Of a stretch of 64,000 nt of DNA, positions 53,766 to 61,659 are shown in pieces. The stretch comes from Streptomyces sp. RKAG293 (GTDB lineage: Bacteria; Actinomycetota; Actinomycetes; Streptomycetales; Streptomycetaceae). Position numbers and translations under genes: made by a program. Position 1 is the first letter of the stretch. Every line of letters begins with the position of its first letter. A model generated the notes under the pieces. The model had not been told where the DNA came from. It saw only the letters and a list, made by a program, of their open reading frames with translations, and searched no databases. The stretch lies in the NCBI RefSeq assembly GCF_023701745.1, contig NZ_JAJOZB010000001.1, forward strand, positions 7,239,001-7,303,000. The letters run 5' to 3'.

Positions 53766-56681
53766 TCAGACCGGCCGGGCCAGCGCCTCTGCGAGCTCCG
53801 GTCGGCCGTCGATGTCGAGCTTTCGGTAAGCGTTGGTGAGGTGCTCCTCCACCGTGCGCAGACCGACGAACAAGTGACCGGCGATGGCCCGGTTGGTCAT
53901 GCCTTGGGCGGCCAGATCCGTCACACGCCGTTCGGTGGGTGTCAATGCATCCACGCCTCGGAAGGAATGGGTGCGCGGACGGTCGCCCATGGCCCGGAGC
54001 TCGGCCAGTGCTGCTTCGGCCACCACGGTCGCGCCGATCTGGTGCGCGACGCTGACGGCCAGCTGGAGGTGGGGACGTGCCTGCGCGAGGTCCCCGGTCG
54101 CGCGGGCCTGGGCGCCGTAATCGGCTGTCGCCTGAGCGTAGTTGTACCGCGCGGTCGTGCCCTCGAGGATCTCCACGGCGGAGTGCAGCATGGCGAGTCC
54201 TTCGGCGCCGCCGGTGACCAGGCCCAGCGCCCGCAGTGCGATGCCCTCGAATTCGGGAACACCCCAGTGGCGGGCGAGCGAGAGTTCCTCTTGGGCCAAG
54301 GCCAGGGCTGGCTCCGGCTCGTCGAGTTCCGCGTGCGCCAGGGCCGCCTCCGAGCGCCAGGCCAGAACACCCGCACCCGTTAGCCCGCGAGCACCGGCCC
54401 GGTGGCCGCAGAGCAGGAAGTCGGCCAGAGCCTCGCGTGTGCGGCCCTGGGCCATCCGTAGCCGTCCACGCGACAGCAGGACATGGTCGTTGATCCAGTG
54501 ACCGTCGAGGTCGCCGGCGAGCCGGCCTTGTGCCAGCACTGAGGCCTCGTCGAGTTCCCCTTGTTTCGTCAAGGAGTCCAGGAGAGCACCGGCGGCGGCG
54601 ACACTGCGGGCGCTATCGCGGCCTACGCCTATCTCCCCGAGCGCTTCCAGCGCGGCCTGCGCGTCGGCCCGGCACTCCTGCACTTGGCCCAGCCGGATCC
54701 GCATGGCTGCTCGGGCGCTGACGGCGTAAGCGTAGGCGAGCGCAGACCCCCGCCTACGGGCCTCGTGCACGGCGGTGTTCGCGTAGGAGAGGCCCAACTC
54801 CGCCTGCCCGGTGGCCCCGAGGGCGATGATCGCGCCCAGGTACACGGTGGACTCCTCGTCGGGGCACAGACCCTGATCCCATGCCGATCGGGCCAGGGAG
54901 ACGACGTCCTGAGGGTCCTCACCGATCATCACGGCCCGCAGACTCAGCAATGCGGCCAGCGGTCGCTTCGCGCTGCTGTCGTGGGCGTCAGAGAGCCGGA
55001 GTTCGTGGAGACGGGGCATCACGGACGCGGCTGAACCGGGCAGGCAGACGCCGCCGTACAGGAAGTCGACTTCCAGGCGGAGTGCGTCCACGGGGTTCAC
55101 TGTGCACAAGGCGGCGCTGGTGTCGCGGAGTACGGCCAGCGCCTCCGCATAACGGTCGAGTGTGCACAGCGCCCGCGACAGAGCGCGCGCGGCGGCGGTC
55201 TGCTCCGTCGTGTCGCGGGACAGCTTCAGTCCCCGCTGGAGGTGGCGCACTGCGTCAGGCAGGCTGGTGGTGAGCTCTGCTCTGCCGAGGCCGATCAGCG
55301 AGGTGGCCCGGTGGTCGTCGTCGGGCCCTTCGCGCACAGCGCGCTGGAAGAGGGCGATGGCGTCCTCGGGACGGGATTTCTGCCTGGCCTGCGACGCGGC
55401 GGCGTAAAGGACCTCGGCCGCGCCGGGCACTCCGAGAGGCGCCTGGCGGAAGTGTGCGGCCGTGACCTCGAGCGGGGCGTCCTGTGCGAGCTGCAGAAGC
55501 GCCGCGCGAGCGTGCAACTGCTGGCGCCGACTGGGGACGATCTCCTTGGCGAAGGCTGCGGCCGCGAGCGGACTCGCGAAGACCACGGTCTCGTCGGTAC
55601 GGGTCATCAGGCCAGCTCGTACGAGTCCGTGTACGGCGTCCAGGGCCCTGCCCTCGACGAGTTCGGCGACACCAGCGAGGAGGGCGACGTCCGCCGATCC
55701 GTCGAGCACCACCAGTGCGTGGGCCACGGCGAGGGAGTCGGGCCCGCAGTTCTTGATCAGACCGTGTACGGCCCGCCTCACTCCCGGGGGCATGAGGTGG
55801 GTGAGTTCGGCCGCGGCACGGTCCTCGAAGGGCGGTCCTGACGCGTGCAGCGTACGCAGCAAGGCATTCAGTAGGAACAGGTTCCCGCCTGTCGCGGCCC
55901 GGCAGGCGGTCAGGAAGGACGTGTTCATCCCCGCGCCCAACGCGTGCTCGACGGCGGAGGCGACGGCGTCTTCGTCGAGGGGTTGCAGGGCGAGCCGGCG
56001 CCGGAACAACCGGGCCACGGCGCCGGTCGTGTCCGCGTCGTCGGAAACGGGTTCCGGTGTGAGCGAGGCGAGGAGGACCAGGGGAAGGTTGTCCGCGCGC
56101 CGCAGCAGAAAGTGCAACCAGCGCAGTGAGTGGGTGTCGGCCCACTGCAGGTCGTCGATGACCAGTAGCAGTCTCCCGTTCGCGGTGAGATTGACTGCCA
56201 GCCAGTACAGGCCGTGCAAGAGTTCCTCGTCGTGCCCGGAGACGGGCGGGGCACCGATGTATTGTCCCGGCGCGGGGCCGACCAGCAGTGTTGCTGCTAC
56301 TGAGGCGTGCCCGGAGAGCGGCGAGTCCGGCCCGTCTCCCGCGGCCCGGACGATGCGTCCGAACAACTGACGGACCACGCCGAAGGCGAAGCGGCTCTCC
56401 ATCGCATCCCCCGAGGCAGGCAGGATGGTGTCGCCCTCTTCGCGGATCTCCTCCACGGCTGCCCGCAACAGGGCGCTCTTGCCGCTGCCCGCGTCCCCGT
56501 GGACGAGGACGGACTTGCCGGACGAGGCCTGTGCGCCGAGCAGGGCCTTGACGGCGTCGAGTTCGCGCTCTCTGCCGATCGGCACGGGTACGGGTCGACG
56601 TATCGGCTGTGCAGATGGCATGCGGTCGCGACCTTGTTCCGTTCGGGGACCCGGAGGGCTTGAAGGAGGAGTGGGTGCCAT
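53766..56681 (-). CDS. LAL-type LuxR regulator 2
   Basis: 971 residues (start at 56681; a later Met in RDRMPSAQPIRRPV is possible). Same plan as LAL 1: Walker A GDAGSGKSALLRAA near residue 65, Walker B LLLVIDDLQWADTHSLRW, TPR-like middle (RSEAALAHAELDEPEPALAL), C-terminal LuxR helix-turn-helix LTPTERRVTDLAAQGMTNRA, HLFVGLRTVEEHLTNAYRKL. Long identical stretches with LAL 1 show recent common origin. It converges on the glutaminase/GSII pair. Confidence 0.9.
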   Translation of the reverse strand: MAPTPPSSPPGPRTEQGRDRMPSAQPIRRPVPVPIGRERELDAVKALLGAQASSGKSVLVHGDAGSGKSALLRAAVEEIREEGDTILPASGDAMESRFAFGVVRQLFGRIVRAAGDGPDSPLSGHASVAATLLVGPAPGQYIGAPPVSGHDEELLHGLYWLAVNLTANGRLLLVIDDLQWADTHSLRWLHFLLRRADNLPLVLLASLTPEPVSDDADTTGAVARLFRRRLALQPLDEDAVASAVEHALGAGMNTSFLTACRAATGGNLFLLNALLRTLHASGPPFEDRAAAELTHLMPPGVRRAVHGLIKNCGPDSLAVAHALVVLDGSADVALLAGVAELVEGRALDAVHGLVRAGLMTRTDETVVFASPLAAAAFAKEIVPSRRQQLHARAALLQLAQDAPLEVTAAHFRQAPLGVPGAAEVLYAAASQARQKSRPEDAIALFQRAVREGPDDDHRATSLIGLGRAELTTSLPDAVRHLQRGLKLSRDTTEQTAAARALSRALCTLDRYAEALAVLRDTSAALCTVNPVDALRLEVDFLYGGVCLPGSAASVMPRLHELRLSDAHDSSAKRPLAALLSLRAVMIGEDPQDVVSLARSAWDQGLCPDEESTVYLGAIIALGATGQAELGLSYANTAVHEARRRGSALAYAYAVSARAAMRIRLGQVQECRADAQAALEALGEIGVGRDSARSVAAAGALLDSLTKQGELDEASVLAQGRLAGDLDGHWINDHVLLSRGRLRMAQGRTREALADFLLCGHRAGARGLTGAGVLAWRSEAALAHAELDEPEPALALAQEELSLARHWGVPEFEGIALRALGLVTGGAEGLAMLHSAVEILEGTTARYNYAQATADYGAQARATGDLAQARPHLQLAVSVAHQIGATVVAEAALAELRAMGDRPRTHSFRGVDALTPTERRVTDLAAQGMTNRAIAGHLFVGLRTVEEHLTNAYRKLDIDGRPELAEALARPV

Positions 56682-56847
56682 GACTCCATCTCACCTCCGA
56701 CCAGGCCTGCGTGGGTGGCGGTGAAACCTTACGGAGTGCGGACGGCTATGTGTCGGCCCCGTGTGAAGCCGCCTCGACGTGGGGTGCCCACGACGGAGAT
56801 CGCCGCTCGCCCGGGCGAGGTGCGCGGGCGATCGGCGATGTCGTGGC

Positions 56848-58293
56848 TCAGGCCGCGATGTTGGATTCCGTCCGTTGCTTCGCGTTGCCCGCGACAGGCG
56901 CCGACTGGGTGGCAGCGGGGCGGCGCAGGGTGAGGGCTATGCCGACGCCGAGCAGGGTGAGGGCAGCGGCAGTGAGGCCCGCGGTGCGCAGACCGGGGAT
57001 GAGGTCGGGCCCGGTGGAGGTCCGAAGGCCGGAGTTGGCGATGGCCACCAGGATCGCCAGGCCGACGGCGGAGCCGATCTGCTGGGTGGTGGAGGCCATG
57101 GCCGAGGCGATGCCCTGGTGGTGGGGGTCTACTCCCGTTCCGGCGGCGACGAACATGGCGGTCCAGGCGAGGCCCTGGCCGAGGCTGAGCAGGACGATTC
57201 CGGGAAGCAGGGCCGGGTAACTGCCGCCCGGGGACATCGCCAGGGCCAGGACCGCCATGCCGGCGGCGCCCAGAATGAGGCCGGCGATGATGGTGGTACG
57301 GGTGCCGACCCTGCCGAGCAGCTTCTCGCTGAGCTGGGTTCCGACCATGCCCACCAGGGCCGAGGGCAGGAACGCCAGGCCGGTGGCCAGGGCGCCGTAG
57401 CCGCGGACGTTCTGCAGGTAGACGGTGAAGAAGTAGTACTGGGCGCCGAAGGTGCCCATGAAGACGAAGGTGATGCCCATCGCGGCAACCAGACTGCGGT
57501 TGCGGAACAGGCGGAGCGGCATCAGCGGGTGCGCGGTTCGAGCCTCGATGAGGAGGAACAGCCCGATGAACAGGGCTCCGCCCAGCAGCGCGCAGAGAGT
57601 CTCAGCGGAGGTCCAGCCGGCATCAGGGCCCTGTACGACGCCGAAGACGAGAGCGGTGAGGCCGACCGTTGCGGTCAGGGAACCGGCCAGGTCGAAGCTG
57701 CGGCCCCGCTCGCGCGGTGCGTCCTTGGCGATGACGGCGAAGGAAACGGCGGCGGCGCCCAAGGCGAGGGGGACGTTGACGTAGAAGACGGCTTCCCAGC
57801 CGAAGTAGCTGGTCAGGACGCCACCCAGCAGGGAGCCGAGCGCCAGGCCGACGGCGCCCGCACCGCCCCAGACCGCGAGGGCCCGGTTACGTGCGGCACC
57901 TTCGGTGAAGGTGGTGGCGATGAGGGAGAGCGTGGCAGGGAGCAGAAGCGCGCCGCCGAGGCCCTGGACGGCGCGGGCGGCCACGAGCAGTCCAGGGTCG
58001 GTGGCGAGTCCGCCAGCCAGCGAGGACAGGCCGTAGAGGGTCAGGGCAGTGGCAAAAATGCGGCGCTGCCCGAGGATGTCGGCGGCACGGCCGCCCAGCA
58101 GCAGGAAGCCGCCGAAGGCCACGGCATAGCCGCTGACGACCCACTGCAGACTGTGCGCGTCGAAGCCGACCTCGCGGCCGATCTCCGGCAGTGCGACGTA
58201 GACGATGTTGTAGTCGATGGCGCTGATGAACTGGGCAAAGGCCAGCAGGGCAAGCAGCAGCCCGGTCCCGCGGCGCGTGGTGGGGGATGACAT
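56848..58293 (-). CDS. MFS drug efflux transporter, DHA2 (14-helix) type
   Basis: 481 residues. Fourteen membrane helices can be read. Family motifs: AIDYNIVYVALPEIGRE (motif D1 region), LGGRAADILGQRRIF (motif A), RAVQGLGGALLLPATLSL (motif B) and GGAGAVGLALGSLLGGVL (motif C). Proton-driven export of drugs or a metabolite is expected. It follows the TetR gene by about 90 bases on the same strand, and a perfect palindrome lies between them. Confidence 0.92.
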   Translation of the reverse strand: MSSPTTRRGTGLLLALLAFAQFISAIDYNIVYVALPEIGREVGFDAHSLQWVVSGYAVAFGGFLLLGGRAADILGQRRIFATALTLYGLSSLAGGLATDPGLLVAARAVQGLGGALLLPATLSLIATTFTEGAARNRALAVWGGAGAVGLALGSLLGGVLTSYFGWEAVFYVNVPLALGAAAVSFAVIAKDAPRERGRSFDLAGSLTATVGLTALVFGVVQGPDAGWTSAETLCALLGGALFIGLFLLIEARTAHPLMPLRLFRNRSLVAAMGITFVFMGTFGAQYYFFTVYLQNVRGYGALATGLAFLPSALVGMVGTQLSEKLLGRVGTRTTIIAGLILGAAGMAVLALAMSPGGSYPALLPGIVLLSLGQGLAWTAMFVAAGTGVDPHHQGIASAMASTTQQIGSAVGLAILVAIANSGLRTSTGPDLIPGLRTAGLTAAALTLLGVGIALTLRRPAATQSAPVAGNAKQRTESNIAA

Positions 58294-58313
58294 GAAGCGT
58301 TAGCCTCTCAGAA

Positions 58314-58333
58314 GTAAGCGGTTGACCGCTTAC
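58314..58333. promoter_or_regulatory. TetR operator
   Basis: Perfect 20-base palindrome GTAAGCGGTTGACCGCTTAC, 20 bases upstream of the MFS start and downstream of the TetR stop. It most likely binds the adjacent TetR protein to repress the transporter. Confidence 0.75.
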
Positions 58334-58386
58334 AAGTTGGGTCAAAGAAAAGGGCCGTACAAGGCGGCCCGGTTCGGCACTTTCGC

Positions 58387-58932
58387 TTAGGCGCGCAGCG
58401 CGCGGACCCAGGGAGCATCAGCCGAGGCGGCGTCGATCGCCACCATGACCTGGCCGAGCAGGCCTTCCGCGAAGTAGCGCCGGATCTGCTCGTCGGAAGC
58501 GCCGGAGACGGCGCGGATATACTCGACCTGCTTGGCGTAGCAGGTGCGCACCGCCTCGCCGATGACCGGCTCGCTCGCGCTGCATTGGGCATGCATGAGG
58601 ATCATGAGGACGTCCCTGTCCGCGATGACGTCGCCGTAGGAGGTCGTCATCGCGTCCAGGACTGCTTGCGGATCGGTGCTGCGCACCGACGCCGCCGCCG
58701 AGGCGGCCGCCTCCCTCAGGAGATCCGAGCAGTGGTCGACCAGGGCCGCGAACAGGTTCTGCTTGTCTTTGAACAACCGGTACAAATACCCCTGCGAGAT
58801 GCCGGCGGCCTTGGCCACGTCCATCGTCGAGGTCCCGTAGTACCCACGCTCAGCGAACGCCTTGATCGCCGTGCGCATCACCGTCGCCCGGCGCTCCTCG
58901 GCCGTAGAACGCTGCCGTGCCCTCATTTCCAT
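58387..58932 (-). CDS. TetR-family regulator of the MFS transporter
   Basis: 181 residues from ATG 58932 (the frame opens at 58974; an ATG at 58926 also fits). Helix-turn-helix: AIKAFAERGYYGTSTMDVAK then AAGISQGYLYRLFKDKQNLF. The C-terminal domain has the form of efflux-controlling TetR proteins. No clear ribosome binding site precedes the start, so leaderless translation is possible. It likely represses the MFS gene through the palindrome at 58314. Confidence 0.88.
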   Translation of the reverse strand: MEMRARQRSTAEERRATVMRTAIKAFAERGYYGTSTMDVAKAAGISQGYLYRLFKDKQNLFAALVDHCSDLLREAAASAAASVRSTDPQAVLDAMTTSYGDVIADRDVLMILMHAQCSASEPVIGEAVRTCYAKQVEYIRAVSGASDEQIRRYFAEGLLGQVMVAIDAASADAPWVRALRA

Positions 58933-59044
58933 GGAAGTAATTAACCACTCACATGTGGATGGCGTCAAATCCACACAGGGCCCGGAGGGTGCTGGCGCTG
59001 GACGGCCCGCAACCGCCGTGGCGCCGCGGTCAGGGAGCTACTGG

Positions 59045-59205
59045 CAGTGAACGGACCAGTCGACGCCAGCAGATCAGCCAACAGCTCAGACTGAGGAGAG
59101 CTTCGTGGATGTCGTCGCGTATCTCTCAGCGGATCCCTAGGCGGCGGAACCAGCGAAAGTGGGCGAAGGCGCGCTCCACGACCCAACGTTGGGTGCCGAG
59201 GCAGG
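59045..59205 (-). pseudogene. IS5-type transposase C-terminal remnant
   Basis: Minus strand reads GTQRWVVERAFAHFRWFRRL, GIR, an in-frame TGA, then EIRDDIHEALLSLSCWLICW and RRL. WVVER-x-FAW-x3-FRRL and RxEIRDDIHEAFL are the C-terminus of IS5-group transposases. Truncated at the 5' side and interrupted by a stop. Confidence 0.75.
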
Positions 59206-59383
59206 AGCTCGTTTGCGGTGCCCTGGGGGACGATCAACGTCTTCACGCCGAGCCCCCGGACTAGTACTCCAGCTGTCGTTCTTGATCACTGTTGCGGAGC
59301 GACCTGTCGTTGCCGCCGCCCGTCGTCGATCGTGGGTGGCCTCAGCTGTTCCGCTGCGCCAGGCGGACTGGAAGGCTGAGCTC

Positions 59384-59692
59384 ATGGCTTCGAGCATCGT
59401 CGTCCAGTACACCGAGTATCTGCGGACTGGTACGAGCGCCCTCTGGGTTCGGTTGCGGGAGCTCCTTCAGGACCAGGGGCTTGACCCTGAGGTGACGGTC
59501 GTCGTTGGCCTCTTGCAGGAGGGCCCCGATCACGAGGATGGCCAGGTCTCTGGCGACGGCAGGGTCTTACAGGTTCAGCCTCTTCCATTGATCAGAAACG
59601 GCTCGGGTTCTCATCAACCGGTGGGGTCTTCACCGGGGTCGCCTGATCCGCCTCGATGGTCCTGGCCGCCTCGGCTGCTTCCCGGAAGGTGA
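59384..59692 (+). CDS. Small hypothetical protein, possibly truncated
   Basis: A 102-codon frame beginning MASSIVVQYTEYLRTGTSAL and continuing WVRLRELLQDQGLDPEVTVV, GLLQEGPDHEDGQ. The first 70 residues look like genuine protein. The remainder is antisense to the HxlR gene and probably marks a truncation or frameshift. No family recognised. Confidence 0.35.
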   Translation: MASSIVVQYTEYLRTGTSALWVRLRELLQDQGLDPEVTVVVGLLQEGPDHEDGQVSGDGRVLQVQPLPLIRNGSGSHQPVGSSPGSPDPPRWSWPPRLLPGR

Positions 59693-60023
59693 CGACCGCC
59701 TCGCCGTTCTCCCGCGCCCATGTGGTGAGCATCCTGATGGGCTCCTCCAGGGTTCGCCCGAGATCGGTCAGGCCGTACTCCACGCGCGGCGGCGCCTCGG
59801 CGTAAGCGTGCCGCTCGACGAGCCCGTTGGCTTGGAGCCGGCGCAACGTCTGGGTCAGTACCTTGCGCGAAATGCCACCGCTCAGCTCGACCAGCTCGCC
59901 GTGGCGCACCGGGCCGTCGGTCAGCGCGAAGAGCGTAACCATGGACCACTTGCTGGCGATGATCTCCATGGCCAGGAGAGCGGGACAGTCGGCGAGGAAG
60001 GCAATTCCGGGTCGCAGGCTCAT
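59592..60023 (-). CDS. HxlR-family transcriptional regulator
   Basis: 143 residues from ATG 60023 (the frame opens at 60095). Reactive-Cys position in FLADCPALLAMEIIASKW, then HGELVELSGGISRKVLTQTL, RRLQANGLVERHAYAEAPPR and VEYGLTDLGRTLEEPI. It is divergent from the DoxX-like gene, a frequent HxlR pairing, and probably controls it. Confidence 0.9.
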   Translation of the reverse strand: MSLRPGIAFLADCPALLAMEIIASKWSMVTLFALTDGPVRHGELVELSGGISRKVLTQTLRRLQANGLVERHAYAEAPPRVEYGLTDLGRTLEEPIRMLTTWARENGEAVVTFREAAEAARTIEADQATPVKTPPVDENPSRF

Positions 60024-60031
60024 GCCCCGAA

Positions 60032-60048
60032 GGTTACCTGGAGGTACC
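60032..60048. promoter_or_regulatory. HxlR operator candidate
   Basis: Near-palindrome GGTTACCTGGAGGTACC between the HxlR and DoxX-like genes. The direct form GTTACCTGG/GGTACCTGG is also visible. Confidence 0.5.
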
Positions 60049-60118
60049 TGGTGGCCGCCTATCGTCGTCGAGGTGCGCACCCCCCTTACTCGCATCTCGC
60101 ATGATTGAGGTTTCAGCC

Positions 60119-60469
60119 ATGTTCGTCTCCCTTGTCGTCGTCACCGTGTTCATGTCGGCGCTTCTCCTGGTATCGGCTGGGGCAAAGTCTCTGCGGACGC
60201 GGCACATCACCGAGCAGATGTCCACACTCGGAGTGCCGCAGAGCATGATGGCTTTCCTGATCGGCGCTCAGATCGCGGGCGCGGCCGGTGCGATCACCGG
60301 ACTCTGGTGGGGACCCATCGGAATCGCCGCCGCGATCGGCCTGACGCTCTATTTCGCCGGGGCGGTCGCCTTCCACCTGCGCGTCGGCGACCGCAAGGGC
60401 GCGTCTCCGGCGGTGGTCCTCACCATGGCCTCCGTCGCCCTGATCGTGCTGCGTGCTGCCACCCTGTGA
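60119..60469 (+). CDS. DoxX-like membrane protein
   Basis: 116 residues from ATG 60119 (GAGG 8 bases upstream; an ATG at 60101 is possible). Four membrane helices: MFVSLVVVTVFMSALLLVSA, AFLIGAQIAGAAGAITGLWW, IGIAAAIGLTLYFAGAVAFH and VVLTMASVALIVLRAA. The pattern of Lys in GAKSL and the short loops match DoxX/DoxX-like proteins, often linked to thiol or quinone redox stress and to HxlR regulators. Confidence 0.85.
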   Translation: MFVSLVVVTVFMSALLLVSAGAKSLRTRHITEQMSTLGVPQSMMAFLIGAQIAGAAGAITGLWWGPIGIAAAIGLTLYFAGAVAFHLRVGDRKGASPAVVLTMASVALIVLRAATL

Positions 60470-60637
60470 CAGCGGACAGCCGGTCCGACGCTGGCGTTGA
60501 TCGTGCTGAGTGAGGTCGGTCTCCTCTGAGGCAGCCACCGTTGATCATCTTGAGTTGTGCCGACAAACGAAGATCAGCCGGTGGCCGTGGGCCACAGCGT
60601 AAACCTTGCCCGGTGACAATCTGTATTCGATGGCCTG

Positions 60638-60880
60638 ATGGGCAAGGTGGCGGGCCGGTTCGCCCGGGTGGAACCGCGCCGCCGGGCGAGGGCGTTCGTG
60701 CTGGGGCTGCTCGCGGACCTGCCGAGGAAGAACTGCTGGGCGATCGCCGAGCACGCCGGTGACGCCAGTCCGGCCGGCATGCAGCACTTTCTCAGCCGGG
60801 CCCGCTGGGATGCCGACGAAGTCCGGAACGACATACGGGACTTCGTAGTCGGAGCGGGACACGTCGTCATGGTGATGGCC
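60638..60880 (+). pseudogene. IS701-type transposase N-terminal fragment
   Basis: Reads GKVAGRFARVEPRRRARAFV, LGLLADLPRKNCWAIAEHAG and MQHFLSRARWDADEVRNDIR. FxRxEPRRRAxxYLxGLL and KNCWxIAE-AG are the N-terminus of IS701-family transposases. It stops matching after about 80 codons, just before the tRNA fragment. Confidence 0.75.
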
Positions 60881-60956
60881 GTAGAACGGGGACCCGACCT
60901 GGGCTCTCGGGACTGCAGCGGACCAGTAATGACGGGCCGTCAAGCCTGTTCGACCG

Positions 60957-60998
60957 CTGGGGGTCAAGGGCTCGCAGGTTCAAATCCTGTCGTCCCGA
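60957..60998 (+). tRNA. tRNA-Pro(GGG) 3' end, partial
   Basis: Contains the anticodon loop and 3' strand (CTGGGGGTCAAGG), T arm (TCGCAGGTTCAAATCCTGTC) and acceptor strand GTCCCGA of a tRNA-Pro with GGG anticodon, with one variation in the variable loop (GGGCTCG for GGGGTCG). The 5' half is absent: upstream bases do not pair with it. This is the form of a tRNA-gene attachment-site remnant left by an integrative element (pSAM2-type elements use tRNA-Pro), or a tRNA broken by the IS701 fragment. Confidence 0.65.
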
Positions 60999-61014
60999 CG
61001 GTGTTTACGCAGTT

Positions 61015-61049
61015 CAGAGGCCGTCTCCGCATTGCGAGGGCGGCCTCTG
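61015..61049 (+). terminator. Terminator hairpin after tRNA fragment
   Basis: 9-base arms CAGAGGCCG and CGGCCTCTG with an inner partial stem, 17 bases after the tRNA end. It is probably the original tRNA terminator. Confidence 0.7.
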
Positions 61050-61659
61050 GTGTCTGTATTGTCCGATTGCAAATGTGAGAGCTTGTGAGAGGCGCGCCGC
61101 ACCGCCGTCTTTCCGCAGGTCATGGCCTCCTTCGGGAAGGTTGTATTTGACCCGCTGCATGTAGCGAGTGCTTCGAAGCGCCGGCGCTACTTGGTCGACG
61201 TCGCGAGCGGGTGCTGGGCGGGCGGGCCTGTGGCGTGCGCCCGGCCCGGGGAAGCCCTGATCGGCGCGCGTGTGTGTAGGCGTTTGCGCAGTTGGGGTGA
61301 CCGCAGGGGATTGACGGCCAGGTCTTCGAACCGGTCGACGGGTTGGCATGCCGTTAGCCTCTCGTCGCAGGCCCGGGTACTCCTCTGCGCTGGGCAGGGT
61401 CCGCTTGCGACCGTGGCTGATCTGGGTGAGGAAGGCGTCGCGGTGGCGGTGGATGCGAGCCAGGATGCGCCGGCGCCACTCGCCGGCGCCATCGTGCCGG
61501 ACACCCCTTCCGCAGTGCGGAGCCACAGGTCGGCGAGCGCGGTGACCGCCGGCGGCGCGGGAGGAAGGGCGGTCTGGTTCTCGATGAGGCCGGAAGTCGC
61601 GGGGTGCGTGGCCTGCACGGTCTCAGGCGAAGGCCCCATAGGGCCTTCGCCTTGAGCTG
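61050..61659. other. Gene-free stretch
   Basis: About 600 bases with no supported gene. A minus-strand frame (61526-61014) has one basic protein-like stretch (WRRRILARIHRHRDAFLTQI) but low overall quality; it may be a remnant of the element that used the tRNA site. Confidence 0.35.

Noticed and set aside
43401..56681. Antibiotic biosynthetic cluster suggested by SARP and LAL regulators
   Set aside because: No polyketide, peptide or other core biosynthetic genes are present between or beside them.
56779..58290. Long plus-strand Gly/Glu-rich frame
   Set aside because: It is the reverse complement of the MFS transporter gene; composition is typical of a shadow.
60900..61000. Complete tRNA gene
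   Set aside because: Only the 3' part matches tRNA-Pro. No 5' acceptor or D arm can be found upstream that pairs with it.
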